From Owenia fusiformis (Eukaryota; Annelida; Polychaeta; Sabellida; Oweniidae), in contig CAIIXF020000010.1 of the NCBI GenBank assembly GCA_903813345.2, positions 20,969,181 through 21,033,180 of the forward strand: DNA of 64,000 nt, in the 5' to 3' direction. Below are positions 27,493 to 38,220 of the stretch, one piece after another (position 1 is the stretch's first letter; each line of letters begins with the position of its first letter). Both the position numbers and the translations under genes were made by a program. The notes beneath the pieces are model-generated. The model was not told where the DNA came from. It was given only the letters and a program-made list of their open reading frames with translations, and searched no databases.

Positions 27493-27714
27493 CAGTACAA
27501 CCTATGTACAGTGAACACCTATGGGGCCACAAAAATGTGTTCACTGTAGGTAGATGTTCACTACAGAGAGACAATTTATACAAAACTCAGTGGAGTATGT
27601 GCTGAGAAGGGATGTTCACAAGATACAGGTGTTCACTAGATACAGATTTTCACTAGATACAGATGTTCACTACAGATGTTCACGAGAGGTGTTCACTAAA
27701 GGCAGGTTTAACTA
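27493..27714. mobile_element. TA-flanked MITE, CAGTNAAACCTGT family, copy 4
   Basis: It starts CAGTACAACCTATGTACAGTG and ends GGCAGGTTTAACTA, with TA outside both ends. It shares GTTCACTGTAGGTAGATGTTC with copy 1. Its right half contains a local expansion of about 20-bp TGTTCACTAGATACAG units, so it is longer (222 bp) than its relatives. Confidence 0.65.
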
Positions 27715-28619
27715 TATATTAACATACTAAAATGTTATTGTACTTAACATACTCAACCTACTCATTGTCTTTCTTTCATAAAGTTCTACATAAGATGCAT
27801 ATTTCATAAATTCTTTATTTGATATCTGATTGTAGTACCATTAATATCACACTATGTTAACCATACAAAAGATTGACAAATTATAACATCCATTGAAAAA
27901 GGTATTGAACTTCCACACATCAATCTCAATTCTTCACTACACTAATGGTCTCTGACTGCACTTCCATTGAACTAAATGAAGGACAAGCTAGAGGCAAAAC
28001 TGAAATTTCCCATTCAAAATTTTAAAATTTTTCCAGTAGTTCTTCGTAAGGTGTAATTATACCCTTTCAGAGGTCACTTGAGCATTTCTTTTAAGATTTA
28101 TGGATTTTGATAAGTTATTGATTTACACTTTTTAAATTACTTAACTGATAATAACTATTTATTGTATTATTTATTTGAAGATTAATTGTTCTAATTTTTT
28201 TATTTTATCAAATGCATAGATAAACCTTAAAATAGTACTACCGTAACTAAAAAAGGGTAAAATGGTAAATTGATGTCTTGAGTAATTTAATTATATAGGT
28301 GTGAATGGGACTAATTGCTGCAGCATATGTGGGAACATACCTCTTGGTTAGCTACTAGCCAGTCTGGCAGTTGACAGTTCATATGATCAGACATTTAGCA
28401 AAACAAAGGTGTGACATTCTCACACATGGCATGTATTCACAGTTAGTCTAAGTATATAAATCGACTACATGTAAACGTGACCAGGAACTTGTTAAGTTGC
28501 ACAGATGGGGCAACCCAGAATACAAACCAACAAACCTTAAAATTACAGAACAAGCTAATGTGTATGTACTGAGATTGTAGGTTGCCCATTTGTTCTATTG
28601 GTCTGTTAAATGAAAGATA

Positions 28620-28690
28620 TATGGGATAAATAAAAATCTACCCTGATATTTTCATCAATTAAATGATGTAGAGAGACTCTTACAAATAGA
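28620..28690 (+). promoter_or_regulatory. Possible promoter/5'UTR of an alternative first exon
   Basis: An AT-rich TATA-like run, GATAAATAAAAAT, lies at about 28624-28636, some 55-65 bp before the candidate ATG at 28691. An in-frame stop at 28664-28666 closes the frame upstream, and no pyrimidine-rich phase-compatible acceptor is present, so a transcription start here would be needed. This is inference from motifs only. Confidence 0.25.
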
Positions 28691-28784
28691 ATGGATAACA
28701 TAGCTGTTTTCAAAGTTGGATATATGATAACAGTCTTTTGCTTGACTACAGTAGCAGCTGGACAGAATGACACGACCCTTACAG
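28691..28784 (+). CDS. IGSF9: Candidate alternative first coding exon (signal peptide)
   Basis: An ATG in good context (A at -3, G at +4) opens 31 codons ending one base into a codon at donor GTATGA, i.e. phase 1, the phase needed to join Ig2 at 32668. The peptide looks like a signal sequence: a short N-terminus with one lysine (MDNIAVFK), a hydrophobic core (VGYMITVFCLTTVAA), then a polar GQNDTTLT. Cleavage near VAA/G or AAG/Q would be plausible. An NDT sequon follows. Spliced to Ig2 it would give a secreted-pathway isoform lacking Ig1. It could also be a chance hydrophobic frame in a large intron; there is no transcript evidence. Confidence 0.42.
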
Positions 28785-28875
28785 GTATGAGCCCTACCCC
28801 AGAACCAAAGAATCATGCTAATTATGGCTGAGCAAAAGTGATCTGCAGTGGTTGAGTGCACTTTCAAAAGTTTAA

Positions 28876-28985
28876 CTATGTTGTGAATGATGTTTGGTGG
28901 TTGGTGTTCAGCTGTCTGCAGTTGGTGATAAGCGTTCGGTGGTCAGTGTCTGTAACTAATGCCAAGTGGTGATATTTTTATATTT
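28876..28985. repeat. Dispersed AAGTGGTGA-family repeat, partial copy
   Basis: Words GGTGGTTGGTGTTCAG, GTTCGGTGGTCAGTGTCTGT and AGTGGTGATATTTTTA match the right halves of copies at 37853, 42190, 51402 and 59148. The left palindromic end is missing. Confidence 0.5.
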
Positions 28986-29774
28986 TTCATATTATACATC
29001 TTAACATATAACACAATCTAACATTACATAAGCACAACACAATACAGTGTGATATAATATAACAGCTCAGTATCACATACAAAATATAGCATACCATTAT
29101 TCAATTCACAATTCTGCATAGTATACAGTACTACACAATAAAACATATCATAACACAACACAAAATAACCACAACATAATACAAACACAATACATGCTAT
29201 ACAGTGGCGTAGCCAGGATTTGGTGACCGGGGGTTCTATTTTTATGTTATTCACAAATCCCCCCCCCCCCTTCATTAGGGCTCCTCAAATAAAAATATTT
29301 TTGTGCAATTTGTACAATTACACCCCCTCCAAAAGTTTGGCAATCCTAGCTAACCTAAAGCATCTTTAAGTTTGTATTCTTATATGCATAATTTGTAAAG
29401 AAAAAACTATTTTGGGAGGGGGAATATAATTCATTTTAATACCTTCATCAAGTAGACAATTGAATTTGAATTTTATATATAACAAAAATGATGTATTTAT
29501 TTACGTTAAGCAAAGTCTGAAAGTAATCGGCTTCATCAAGAAACGTCTCCCATTGAAATAACACAGGACGTAAAAATGATTTTCAAAAATACCTTGTATA
29601 CAAGACTGTATATTGGGGTGGATACATTCTTTGAGCAAGACTACTTTGTAGCTTTAATGTTCACAAAGTAAAAAAACAGGCAACGTGCGCGTGCAAAAAA
29701 AGTTAAAAAAACTTATAATTAATTTTCTGCATCAAAATATTTTTCGGTGAATCTTTTATCTCTCATCTGATTTG

Positions 29775-31280
29775 CCCCGGATCCACCATTATTTCGTCTG
29801 ATTTCTGGAAGACCCTGGAGCATGATTTGTTACCAAGGAATATCAACAATTTATTCTTTAACTTAAGCTACTTCATATAGGACAAAATAAATCACCTCAT
29901 GCAATGGCTTATCATTATTTTGCAGGAACTTTGTTGGAAGCCAGTTCGGATTAAATGCGTGGTTATTGAAAATGGCGCAAACACCCTATACTCCGAAAGA
30001 TCGTTCTTCTATGACAACTTTTCACAACGTTTACACGAAGGCTTTTTAAACTATCCGGGATAGTCGTATTACTGATGAAAACATCTATTCTGTAATCTGT
30101 TATTCAAATAAGTAGGTCTCGGTTATGCTTTGTTTTAAAAAGTCGAAAATATTTCTTTGGACGTCCCGGAGCTCAGTGGTAAGTCCCCCGGAGCAGATCA
30201 ACTGCAATTGATAATAAAAACATTTTGGTGGATATAAATCCTATATAAATACAAGCGACTGTTCGAATATAAAACGTATTTTGTTAATTTCAGACGGCTT
30301 GATGACAATTAGGCCTTCTTTATTTGAAGCTTAATACCATATGATTTTTCAATGTTTTTTATTATGTAATTTATTTGCTAAGAAAAGGTGATGGGTAATA
30401 AATACTGATCAAATGAAAGAATGAATAAATTTGAACAAATGCTTGTGTTTATAAATGATATACGCTTTTAAATAATTCATTTCACAACGTTTTTAATTAT
30501 TTAACACAATTAGTTTCGGGGACTTCCCAGCCCAAGGGACGTCCCAAGAAATATTTAAAATTTTTATTGAAATAAAACAAAACAGAGATGTACACATTTG
30601 AAAGAACATGTGTTTTATCAATATTACGACGATTCCAGATATTTATTCGTCAATGTTGTAAAAATCATTCGGAGTATGGACGTCTGCATTGTTTTCAATA
30701 ACTTTCAATAACTTTGTATTGGACCAGAACTGGCTTAAAAAAATTCCTACGAAGGACTGATTTAGCCATTGCCCAAGATGGGTTATTTTGTCCGAAAAAA
30801 AGCAGCTTTTAAGTTAATTGTGCGAAATTATTGTTATTTCTAAATGTAAAATCTCATGCTCTGGGGTACCCTGCGTGCAGAGTCTAGTTAAACTACACTC
30901 TGCCTAGTAGAGACCATATTACAGTTAAGTAGCCCCGCCCCCAGGACGGGTACCGGTGACAGTTTGGGTAGTAAATCACTTCTGACCTACGTGCTGACCT
31001 TTCTTCCACCAATCAGCGAGCTTGAAGAAACATACGCCAAATGCGTTCTAATTAAATATGCGTATGTCATTGGTCAATTCCGGGCTCAACGATGACGTCA
31101 GAAGTAATGCCCATATATAGAACGTCGGTCAAATTTGGCCGACGAACACTGATTGGCGCGGTGAGTTCACAGGTTTATTTTAGTTTGAAAGAGTGAAGAC
31201 GAAGCTCTCTTTTAAGAAGTGAAGTCAAACGAATGCAAAGGGTAGCTCTGGGGTCTTCCGACAATTAAATTTCATCCCGT
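29775..31280. mobile_element. Diverged relative of the 13.75-kb foldback element
   Basis: Left-arm words (CATGCAATGGCT, GTTATTGAAAATGGCGC, CTCCGAAAGATCG, CCGGAGCAGATCAACTG) match the arm of 13753-14755, and the right half (GGGACGTCCC, ATTCGGAGTATGGACG, AATAACTTTGTATTGGACCA) is its approximate reverse complement. Arms are much more diverged from each other than in the younger copy. The right arm is interrupted at GCTCTGGGG by the MITE at 30867-31244: the left arm's reverse complement (CATGCTCCAGGGTCTTCC) matches the right arm only when the MITE and one GCTCTGGGG are removed. Confidence 0.7.
30867..31244. mobile_element. Mutator-like MITE with 9-bp TSD (full-length copy)
   Basis: The 378-bp element begins TACCCTGCGTGCAGAGT and ends GATGCAAAGGGTA-like (AATGCAAAGGGTA). 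GCTCTGGGG is present exactly on both sides (30858-30866 and 31245-31253). A 9-bp duplication is typical of Mutator-like elements. The interior is GC-richer than its surroundings and has no coding frame. A deleted sibling sits at 32998-33073. Confidence 0.8.
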
Positions 31281-32667
31281 GCCTAAGGTTGCCAAACGTT
31301 TTGAGGGAAGTGTAACTTCATGATGACATATTTTTAACAAAATAAGGCTCTCGTGTTCACCATAACAAATATCAATTCATTTACTGGTCATATATGTAGT
31401 TTTCAAATAGCACAGTAATTTAATGGTTCTGGTTATAGGCATTTTTCCGCAAAATGATATTTTGGGAAATCCTGACTGGGGGTTCGTTCGAACCCATCGA
31501 ACCCCCGCTGCCTACGGCTATGCTATAATACAGCACAATAAAGCAGTCAACACAAATTAACACAACACTACATAATACAACATGACACAAATAGTAACAT
31601 TTAATGAGAAAGGTAGGAGTAAATATGACAGCTCTTTATCATTAATTGTTCTCAATAACTATCCCTCCAGTCAAAGTCCTCTAATTAGACAGTAGGTCAT
31701 ATCATAAAACTATTCGTATATGAGTGACATAGACATACATTTGTACACTACCTGTACTGTATAACTGCTTTACATTTATTTTTTGAGAAAATAAAAAGTA
31801 TAATATTGTAATCAACTTCCGATACCCTGAGTTAATCTGCTAGCACTTTAAGTCTACTCTCTGACTAGGGCACTACAAAATAACAGCACTTAACCAATCA
31901 GATAGCACCACAGATGTAAGCTTATATGTCAACAGAGAGAGAACCATTTTAAGAGAGACAACAGACTGATTGACTCGGCAAGTAATGAAGATTCAGCATT
32001 TTGGCATTTAAGAATATATATCCCCTTTTTGGTATGATATTGTATTCATATTATATTAATTATACCTATCATTTCATTGTTGAAGTCATCTTGGGAGTGT
32101 ATCTTCAGTATTTCATGTAAAAAATGCATTGACGCTGGTTGCTTTATTTGATAAAAGTTTATGTTTCAACATGTCATCCCCATGTGCTCACTGATACAAT
32201 TAGTTAATGGAGTATAACGTGGCGTTAATTCTTGAGATGTAATTCTTGTTGTTTTCTTCATTTTTTCTGACGCACAATTATTCCCAAGACATCTTGTATT
32301 CTCAGTTGTGATGATCGTCTCTCACTTGACTTAACACTTTAAAAGTGAAAGTGATTTCCAATTTTCGGATCACCAAAGCATAGGTGTTTTACCATTGTAT
32401 TTCTTTTGAGCAGTTTGAGATGGTGGTCTCAAAGGTGATCTCAATCATTTTCATAAAATTAACTTATGTTATTGTTCATTATTACCACAGGAGTCAATAG
32501 AATATCTAGTATATTAAGGACGGATGGACCAATGGACGGACGGACGCCTGGTCGATGTGTGAGCCAAAAACTGTTCAAAGAATGGATCACAAGTGACTCT
32601 TGATTAAAGACCACGAATAGCTATATTCCTGAAATGTTTAAAATTTGAAATGATTGTGTATTTTCAG

Positions 32668-32937
32668 CGCCACCTGTTCTGGGTAAGGTGTCTCCCAACT
32701 TTCTCGTGCAGAAGCCTGGGACATCAATCCAGATGTTCTGTGAGGCCCAGGGCACCCCTGAACCTGTTATAGCCTGGTACAAGAATGGTAACCTAATCAA
32801 AGAAGATGCTGGAATAAAGTTCTTAAATAACAGAATTGAGTTGAACAACATGGTGCGTGATGATGGAGGGGTGTATACCTGTACATTTAAGAACCTTGCT
32901 GGAATAGTGTCACATCAGATTACATTGGTTATAGAAG
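32668..32937 (+). CDS. IGSF9: Exon: Ig domain 2 of Turtle/IGSF9-like protein
   Basis: A 270-bp phase 1/1 exon with acceptor GTATTTTCAG and donor G|GTAAAT. It encodes one complete I-set Ig domain: first cysteine in SIQMFCEAQG, core tryptophan in VIAWYKNG, RIELNNMVRDDGGVY leading to the second cysteine in VYTCTFKN, and a closing strand HQITLVIE. The opening PPVLGKVSPN corresponds to the PP-start of Ig2 in IGSF9. It can join Ig1 (8543) or the candidate signal-peptide exon (28784) in frame, and downstream either the microexon at 36978 or Ig3 at 45488. The antisense open frame at 32621-32851 is a shadow. Confidence 0.95.
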
Positions 32938-32997
32938 GTAAATAGACTTATAGCAGGCCACGGTTTAATAAGTTTACTCTCTTGTTTGTTTAATCCT

Positions 32998-33073
32998 TAC
33001 CCTGCGTGCAGAGTAGTTAAACTACAGACGAAGCTCTCCTTTAAGAAGCGAAGTCAAACGGATGCAAAGGGTA
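32998..33073. mobile_element. Mutator-like MITE, internally deleted copy with 9-bp TSD
   Basis: Only 76 bp: it joins the left end TACCCTGCGTGCAGAGTAG to the right end GAAGCTCTCCTTTAAGAAGC...AAAGGGTA of the 30867 element. TTTAATCCT flanks it on both sides (32989-32997, 33074-33082), so it moved as a deleted unit and was not deleted after insertion. Confidence 0.8.
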
Positions 33074-33524
33074 TTTAATCCTTGATTTTATGTAACCTTT
33101 AAAAATTATTCACAATCCCTGTATGCTTGTAATAAGAGATAATTTTTTGCCAGAATTCTTAAAATGAGTGTTCTTGAATCACCCTGTAATACCTGTATGT
33201 GTATCATATGTTCCCTGTTTACATACTCTTTGTGAATTTATCCTTTGAATCAGTATTGTTGGAGCACCCAGTATTAAATCATGATATACATGTATTTTTG
33301 AATATGATATTATTGGTTTCATTTTATTATTTTGTCAGTATTGACCTATATACTGCATTTCCCATTCATAAAACATCGCTTAATTCTCTTCCCTTTGAAC
33401 TAGTCGAGCCAACCAGAACTTGTCAAAAGAAGCATTATATTTTCTAAATATGGTCATGGCGAAAACAGATTTCTAGGAAGACATGATGTGTGTCACGATG
33501 CCCTTTCTAAAAATATATTAGTAT

Positions 33525-34130
33525 TGACCTGTTATTACGATACACTTTATAAAGATATTATAGTATTGACCTGTCATTACGATGCACTTTATAAAGCTAT
33601 TATAGTATTGACCTCTCATTACGATACACTTTATAAAGATATTATAGTATTGACCTGTCATTACGATGTACTTTATAAAGATATTATAGTATTGACCTGT
33701 CATTACTATGCACTTTATAAAGATGTTATAGTACTGACCTGTCATTACGATGCACTTTATAAAGATATTATAGTATTGACCTGTTATTGTGATGCACTTT
33801 ATAAAGATATTATAGTATTGACCTGTCATTACGATGTACTTTATAAAGATATTATAGTATTGACCTATCATTATGATGCATTTTATAAAGATATTATAGT
33901 ATTGACCTGTCATTACGATGTACTTTATAAAGATTTTATAGTATTGACCTGTCATTACGATGAACTTTATAAAGATATTATAGTATTGACCTGTCATAAT
34001 ATACTTACATTTACTTTATAATAAAGATATAGTATTGACCTGTCAATACAATATACTTTCTAAAGATAGAGAATTAACCTCTATGCATATTACAATTATG
34101 CATTATAAAGATATTATAGTATTGACAGGT
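33525..34130. repeat. 42-bp minisatellite, about 12-14 copies
   Basis: The unit is built on TATAGTATTGACCTGTCATT ACGATGCACTTTATAAAGAT, 42 bp in total. Units are regular to about 34000, then degenerate. Because 42 is 14 codons and lacks stops in some frames, both strands show long frames (e.g. repeated DIIVLTCHYDALYK). It is intronic with no splice context and is not coding. Confidence 0.93.
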
Positions 34131-34317
34131 TTTTGAATATACATGGCCTTCCAGTGGTTCCAGGTTATTAGGTTATTGCATTACTTCGATCCGGCGTAAT
34201 ATTTGTAGACATGTTTTGGGATTTGCAAAGTGGATTGTTTCTGGAATAGATATCCCAAGGTGATGTTTTCATAAGGAATCAATAGACAATTACACAATGA
34301 TAGATTAAACGTCTAGG

Positions 34318-34511
34318 GGGACTGTTCTATGTCTGGGTAGTATGGTATAGATGCTAGGGGGCAATTGTATATATTAAAATTGTTGACCCATTCAGAAGAA
34401 AGAATTGTTAACCTCTCTATAGGTAGACTGGGTGTATAATGATTGATTATATGTCTTTTGGGACTGTTCTATGTCTGGGTAGTGTTTAGTTGGCAGGGGG
34501 GGGGGGGGGGG
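34318..34511. repeat. Direct duplication ending in a G16 run
   Basis: GGACTGTTCTATGTCTGGGT occurs at about 34319 and again at about 34461, each followed within 25 bp by a G-rich tract; the second tract is G16 (34496-34511). Confidence 0.7.
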
Positions 34512-36977
34512 AAATAAAGTAGTTATCCACTTTTTAGCCCTAAAATCATTGTCAGGTTCCCACGCTCAATCACTACATTTTATATTGAGGACAGATCCGA
34601 AGCTTGATGAAGCAAGGTCCTCAAACAGTTTCAGAGTTTATTGACTGCTTACCTCACTGAGCCATTCAGAGTTTGTTAACCTTGAATGTCCTCATACCTG
34701 TAGTACTCTCTGATTGGTTAATACCATATTGTAAATTGAGCAGTCTTAGTCAGAAAGTTGTGTATTAAGTGAATTCAGGGTAGCTGATGTCATTGCAGAG
34801 ATTGAAAATTCTATAACCTGCAAGGCAAAGAATCTTTGAAATTTGCCTGATCCGGATATGGCCTTATTACATTTGGAGATATTTCTATTGAATTATCAAA
34901 TGAATAGCAGTAAATGAAGTGTCACATCACAAACTAAAAACTCTGCAATCGAATTACTTGACTTTGAATATTCAAAACAAAGAATTGCTTATTTGATCTA
35001 GCTTGTTTGAATGGTATTATTACATTAAAAGCAACTTAATTTAGAAAATAAAATATAATGTAATTAGTGGAGATATGCCTACTGGTAGGATCAATCTCAT
35101 TCTATTGATGTGGTTTTAAGTCAAACCCTGTGTTCACTCCCTCACTTTACTTTTGCTTATATACAATGTATTGGTAAAAGAAAGTGAAACTTGTAGATAG
35201 TGGGGAGACCTGCAGCCAGATAATTTCTTGGTCAAATGAATTGTTCAATGTTTTTACAGAAACTAAAGTGACATCGGACTGTCCACTTGTTTACTTGACA
35301 AATATGCCAAAAGTAATGCCTAAAATCGATAGACTTTGCGCTATTGAATCTACGTTCAATTTAGTTATACAATACTTTCTTGGTGTCATGCACCTGACTG
35401 TATTGCATTAAAACCGTTTAATGGCAAATTCTGTTTACTAAAAATGGTACAATATTTTCTCATTATAACCTCTCAGAATCTGTATATTTTCTTTTTATAG
35501 TATAATTTTTGAAGCACCATTTCTTCAGAGAAAATCATTATTTTACCTTTAGCTCTTCATAATATTATGTTTTATAGTACGCTTAAGGGATAATGTCACA
35601 TGACTCTCAAAGACTCGACAAATATTCCAATCAGTCGAGGATGTTGAAGACATATTGTGACCTGCCTGAATGTCTGCGTTTCAGAATTTCTTTCATAGGC
35701 CATAATACATATCTAATGCATTGCTGGAGTGCATTATTGTGCAGAATTTTTCAAGAAGTTTTTTATTTATTGGTTCTTTAAAATAAATTTAATACTAAAA
35801 TCCACACAATCTTTAAATTAGATAAGTATTCACCTTTCCACTTCTGGATATTTATCATATTCTTTGCTTTGTAGTTTTTCAGTTTTATAGATATCCCGTG
35901 ATGCTTCTTTTTTAGATGCTAACACCCGTCACAGGTTGAGACTCAGGCTCAAAAATGGGTTTATGGGTGAGTGAGCGCACAACAATTGTACACCAAATGT
36001 TTGATGTGCTTTAAATTGGTAGCGCACCAAATTGTTTGGAAACACATTAGATCTGTGAAAAGCACACTGAATTGTCAGTATGTCGTTAAATGTGGGAAGA
36101 GCATATCAGGTTATTTCACAGCATACTGAATATTTGAAGAGCACACCAAATTATCACACACAGTACACATATCATTATGTCAGTGGTAACCCAATGAATT
36201 GTGAGAGGTGTATCACTTTTGAGGAACAAACCAGTATATTAGTCAGCACACTAACTTTCTTAACAGAGACCATGTACCCATCTCCAATTAACTCTCTCTT
36301 TCAAAGTGCAGGGTCTTTAGCAAGACTAATTAACTTGGTGGTGACCATCATATGTCGTGAAAATGTGATGTATACTAATCTTGTTGTGGTGTCTCTTCTA
36401 CATTATTTTATACACCATGTAAAGGGTGCACAATTTATGTTGCGTTTGGCACAAGAGTGGAATATGTGACACAAGTTTGTATAGAAGTGACATTTCATAG
36501 AGAGTGCATTAATGTTAGCCTATTTTCAGTTTTTGTTTCACCACATGCATGATAAGGATCAATGGGATGTCATACAGCCTTAAGATGCTCTGATATGATG
36601 ACTTGAAGTTACCCATCAAGAATGTGTTGCAAAATGCAGTTTCTCATAGACATATTGTGTGACTCAAGTTGAATACCATGTCAGTCTCCCATAATTCACT
36701 TTTCAACTGCAAGCGGACCAAGCAAATAAAATTATTTCACTTCAGTTTACATGCATAGGAATATAACTATTACAGTAAATGTTCCAGATGAAAGCTGTAA
36801 TTCCTACAAATTATGTGTTTGTAGCAGTGTCTGATTTGTGTCAGCTTCTTTGAATATGAATCAAAACTTCCTCATGCAAAAGAACATGGTCCACTCTTAC
36901 TGAGAAAGAAGAAGAGTTAATTGCCATGGTTACCATGATTGAGTTATCTTTTCTAGTTGTTGTGTTGTATCTTTCAG

Positions 36978-36998
36978 ATGGTATCAAGTCTTCTATCG
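36978..36998 (+). CDS. IGSF9: Candidate 21-nt microexon between Ig2 and Ig3
   Basis: Acceptor TGTATCTTTCAG and strong donor G|GTGAGT bound 21 nt in phase 1/1, exactly the phase of the surrounding introns. Inclusion changes the Ig2-Ig3 linker from LVIE-G-SAYIM to LVIE-DGIKSSIG-SAYIM, adding seven residues (net effect after split codons) without disturbing frame. A phase-matched, strong-site exon of this size in a neuronal adhesion gene fits the pattern of neural microexons, but there is no transcript evidence and a chance AG...GT pair in a 12-kb intron cannot be excluded. Confidence 0.5.
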
Positions 36999-37501
36999 GT
37001 GAGTCCTCTAAATCGTTGATTCATGCAGTTTTTTGTTGATTTCTCATACATGTTTTGGTTCAAGGCTCAATCACATTTGCTGTAGGGTGAGCGTAGCTTC
37101 ACAAAATCGATATAAAAATACTACATCATACTGTGTGTCCCTATATTTTATGTTTCATATTTCTCTTGATTTTGCGAAGTTACAACCACTGTACAGTTGC
37201 CGTTCATCAAATGTGACTGAGGCATTATTTGAAACCTGAATGAGATATTCAATTTAATTCTAAAGTCACCGTGATATTTATAAGATATCATGCCAATCTC
37301 ATTTATTATATATCACATTGAAATCATCTGCATGAGTGAGAAAGACATTTATTTGATATTCGATTTAACTATTATTCCATTACTTTTCCAAAAGTTTTCT
37401 TAAAAATGTTACTTTTTTTATTAAACACCACTATATCCATATCTCCATATCATGCATATGCATGAAATTACACCACCATCAAAATATAACATTATTGTAG
37501 A

Positions 37502-37834
37502 TATGCATCCTATACCTGATGAGGCTCTAGGTACATAACATGCGGGAATACACAGTGTCTGAATCTAGGGAGTGGCATTTCTGTATCTATCCCGCTATCA
37601 TCGTTATTTCGGGAAATACAGCTGTTATTCATCTTTATCCCGCTCCATGAAATTAAAAAATGATTTCTTGATATCAATTTTAAAACTCTATAAATATGAA
37701 AATAATCACTATTTTTCAAAATTTCATATTTAAAATTTTAAGATTGATATTAGAAAATCCATTTTTTTAATTTTTGGACCTTGGAAGTATAACTATAGAA
37801 TGTACCTAGAACCTCAGTAGATATGAGATACATT
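37502..37834. mobile_element. TIR element, TCTAGGTACAT family, copy 1
   Basis: The left terminus (ATGCATCCTATACCTGATGA GGCTCTAGGTACAT, 37502-37535) is the approximate reverse complement of the right (GTACCTAGAACCTCAGTAGA TATGAGATACAT, ending 37834). The same termini bound the element at 56359-56657. The interior contains several GCGGGA/TCCCGC words in both orientations. It is non-coding. Confidence 0.65.
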
Positions 37835-37852
37835 TGTTATTATGCCATCACC

Positions 37853-37950
37853 AGAAGTGGTGACATATTGTTATAGTCTCCAACTTTTTGTGGATGGTGT
37901 CCGACAGTGGTTGGGGTCTGTAATAAGTGGCAGATTATTGCCTTGTATTT
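37853..37950. repeat. Dispersed AAGTGGTGA-family repeat
   Basis: The copy starts at CCAGAAGTGGTGACATATTG, continues TTATAGTCTCCAACTTTTTG and TGGATGGTGTCCG, and ends around GTGGCAGATTATTGCC. The same order of words occurs at 42190, 51402 and 59148. Confidence 0.65.
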
Positions 37951-38097
37951 GAACCCTGTATCCTAAACCTCCCAGTACATAACCCTTATATATCATATGC
38001 AGTGGTATCATTAGTATTGAACTGCATATATTTGGTATATATCCCTTTTTGGTTTTATTGTTGATTCTTGATTATTCTTCATCTAGGCTCCTAAATA

Positions 38098-38220
38098 CAG
38101 TAAAACTTGTATATATTGAACATTTCTTTGCCAAGAAAAAATGTTCAGTGTTGGTAGGTGTTCACTACATTGATGGTCATTCATATAGAAGTCAGTTGAG
38201 TATTAGCGGGTTCATAGATA
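38098..38220. mobile_element. CAGTNAAACCTGT-family MITE, right end eroded
   Basis: TA-CAGTAAAACTTGTATATATT followed by TTGGTAGGTGTTCACTACAT and AGAAGTCAGTTGAGTAT matches copies at 7629 and 27493. The right terminal inverted repeat is not recognisable. Confidence 0.55.

Larger units (their letters stand above)
8544..28690. other. Intron (5' part of the about 24-kb intron between Ig1 and Ig2)
   Basis: No exon was recognised here. The stretch contains a 36-bp minisatellite, a foldback element, a Helitron-like element inside a tandem duplication, and several TA-flanked MITEs, all listed separately. Between them lies AT-rich DNA in which I see nothing else: roughly 10.1-12.4 kb (apart from a G12 run at about 10460 and a dispersed fragment at 10105-10165), 12.7-13.7 kb, 14.8-16.4 kb, 19.2-22.7 kb, 22.9-24.0 kb and 24.3-27.4 kb. 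Confidence 0.8.
29201..31530. mobile_element. Composite transposon region with hAT-like CAGTGGCGTAGCC end
   Basis: The left end CAGTGGCGTAGCCAGGATTT, followed after about 45 bp by a C run (29262-29273), has the typical look of an invertebrate hAT terminus. The right end (GAACCCCCGCTGCCTACGGC, about 31496-31515) is an imperfect reverse complement. TGCTATA occurs at both outer edges, but the exact duplication cannot be fixed. Inside lie a foldback-family element and a Mutator-like MITE. No transposase frame survives. The reading frame at 29024-29275 on the minus strand is low-complexity. Confidence 0.5.
28785..32667. other. Intron (3' part, before Ig2), largely nested transposons
   Basis: Most of this interval is repeat-derived: a dispersed-family fragment (28876-28985), an outer hAT-like composite (about 29201-31530) containing a diverged foldback element and a Mutator-like MITE. 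From 31.55 to 32.67 kb I see only AT-rich DNA with no recognisable feature. Confidence 0.7.

Noticed and set aside
33488-34021. 177-residue open frame with DIIVLTCHYDALYK repeats
   Set aside because: Translation of the 42-bp minisatellite; the opposite strand is equally open.
36080-36469. 129-residue frame with a hydrophobic C-terminal half
   Set aside because: No resemblance to a known family, no splice context compatible with the host gene, and it lies in weakly repetitive intron DNA.
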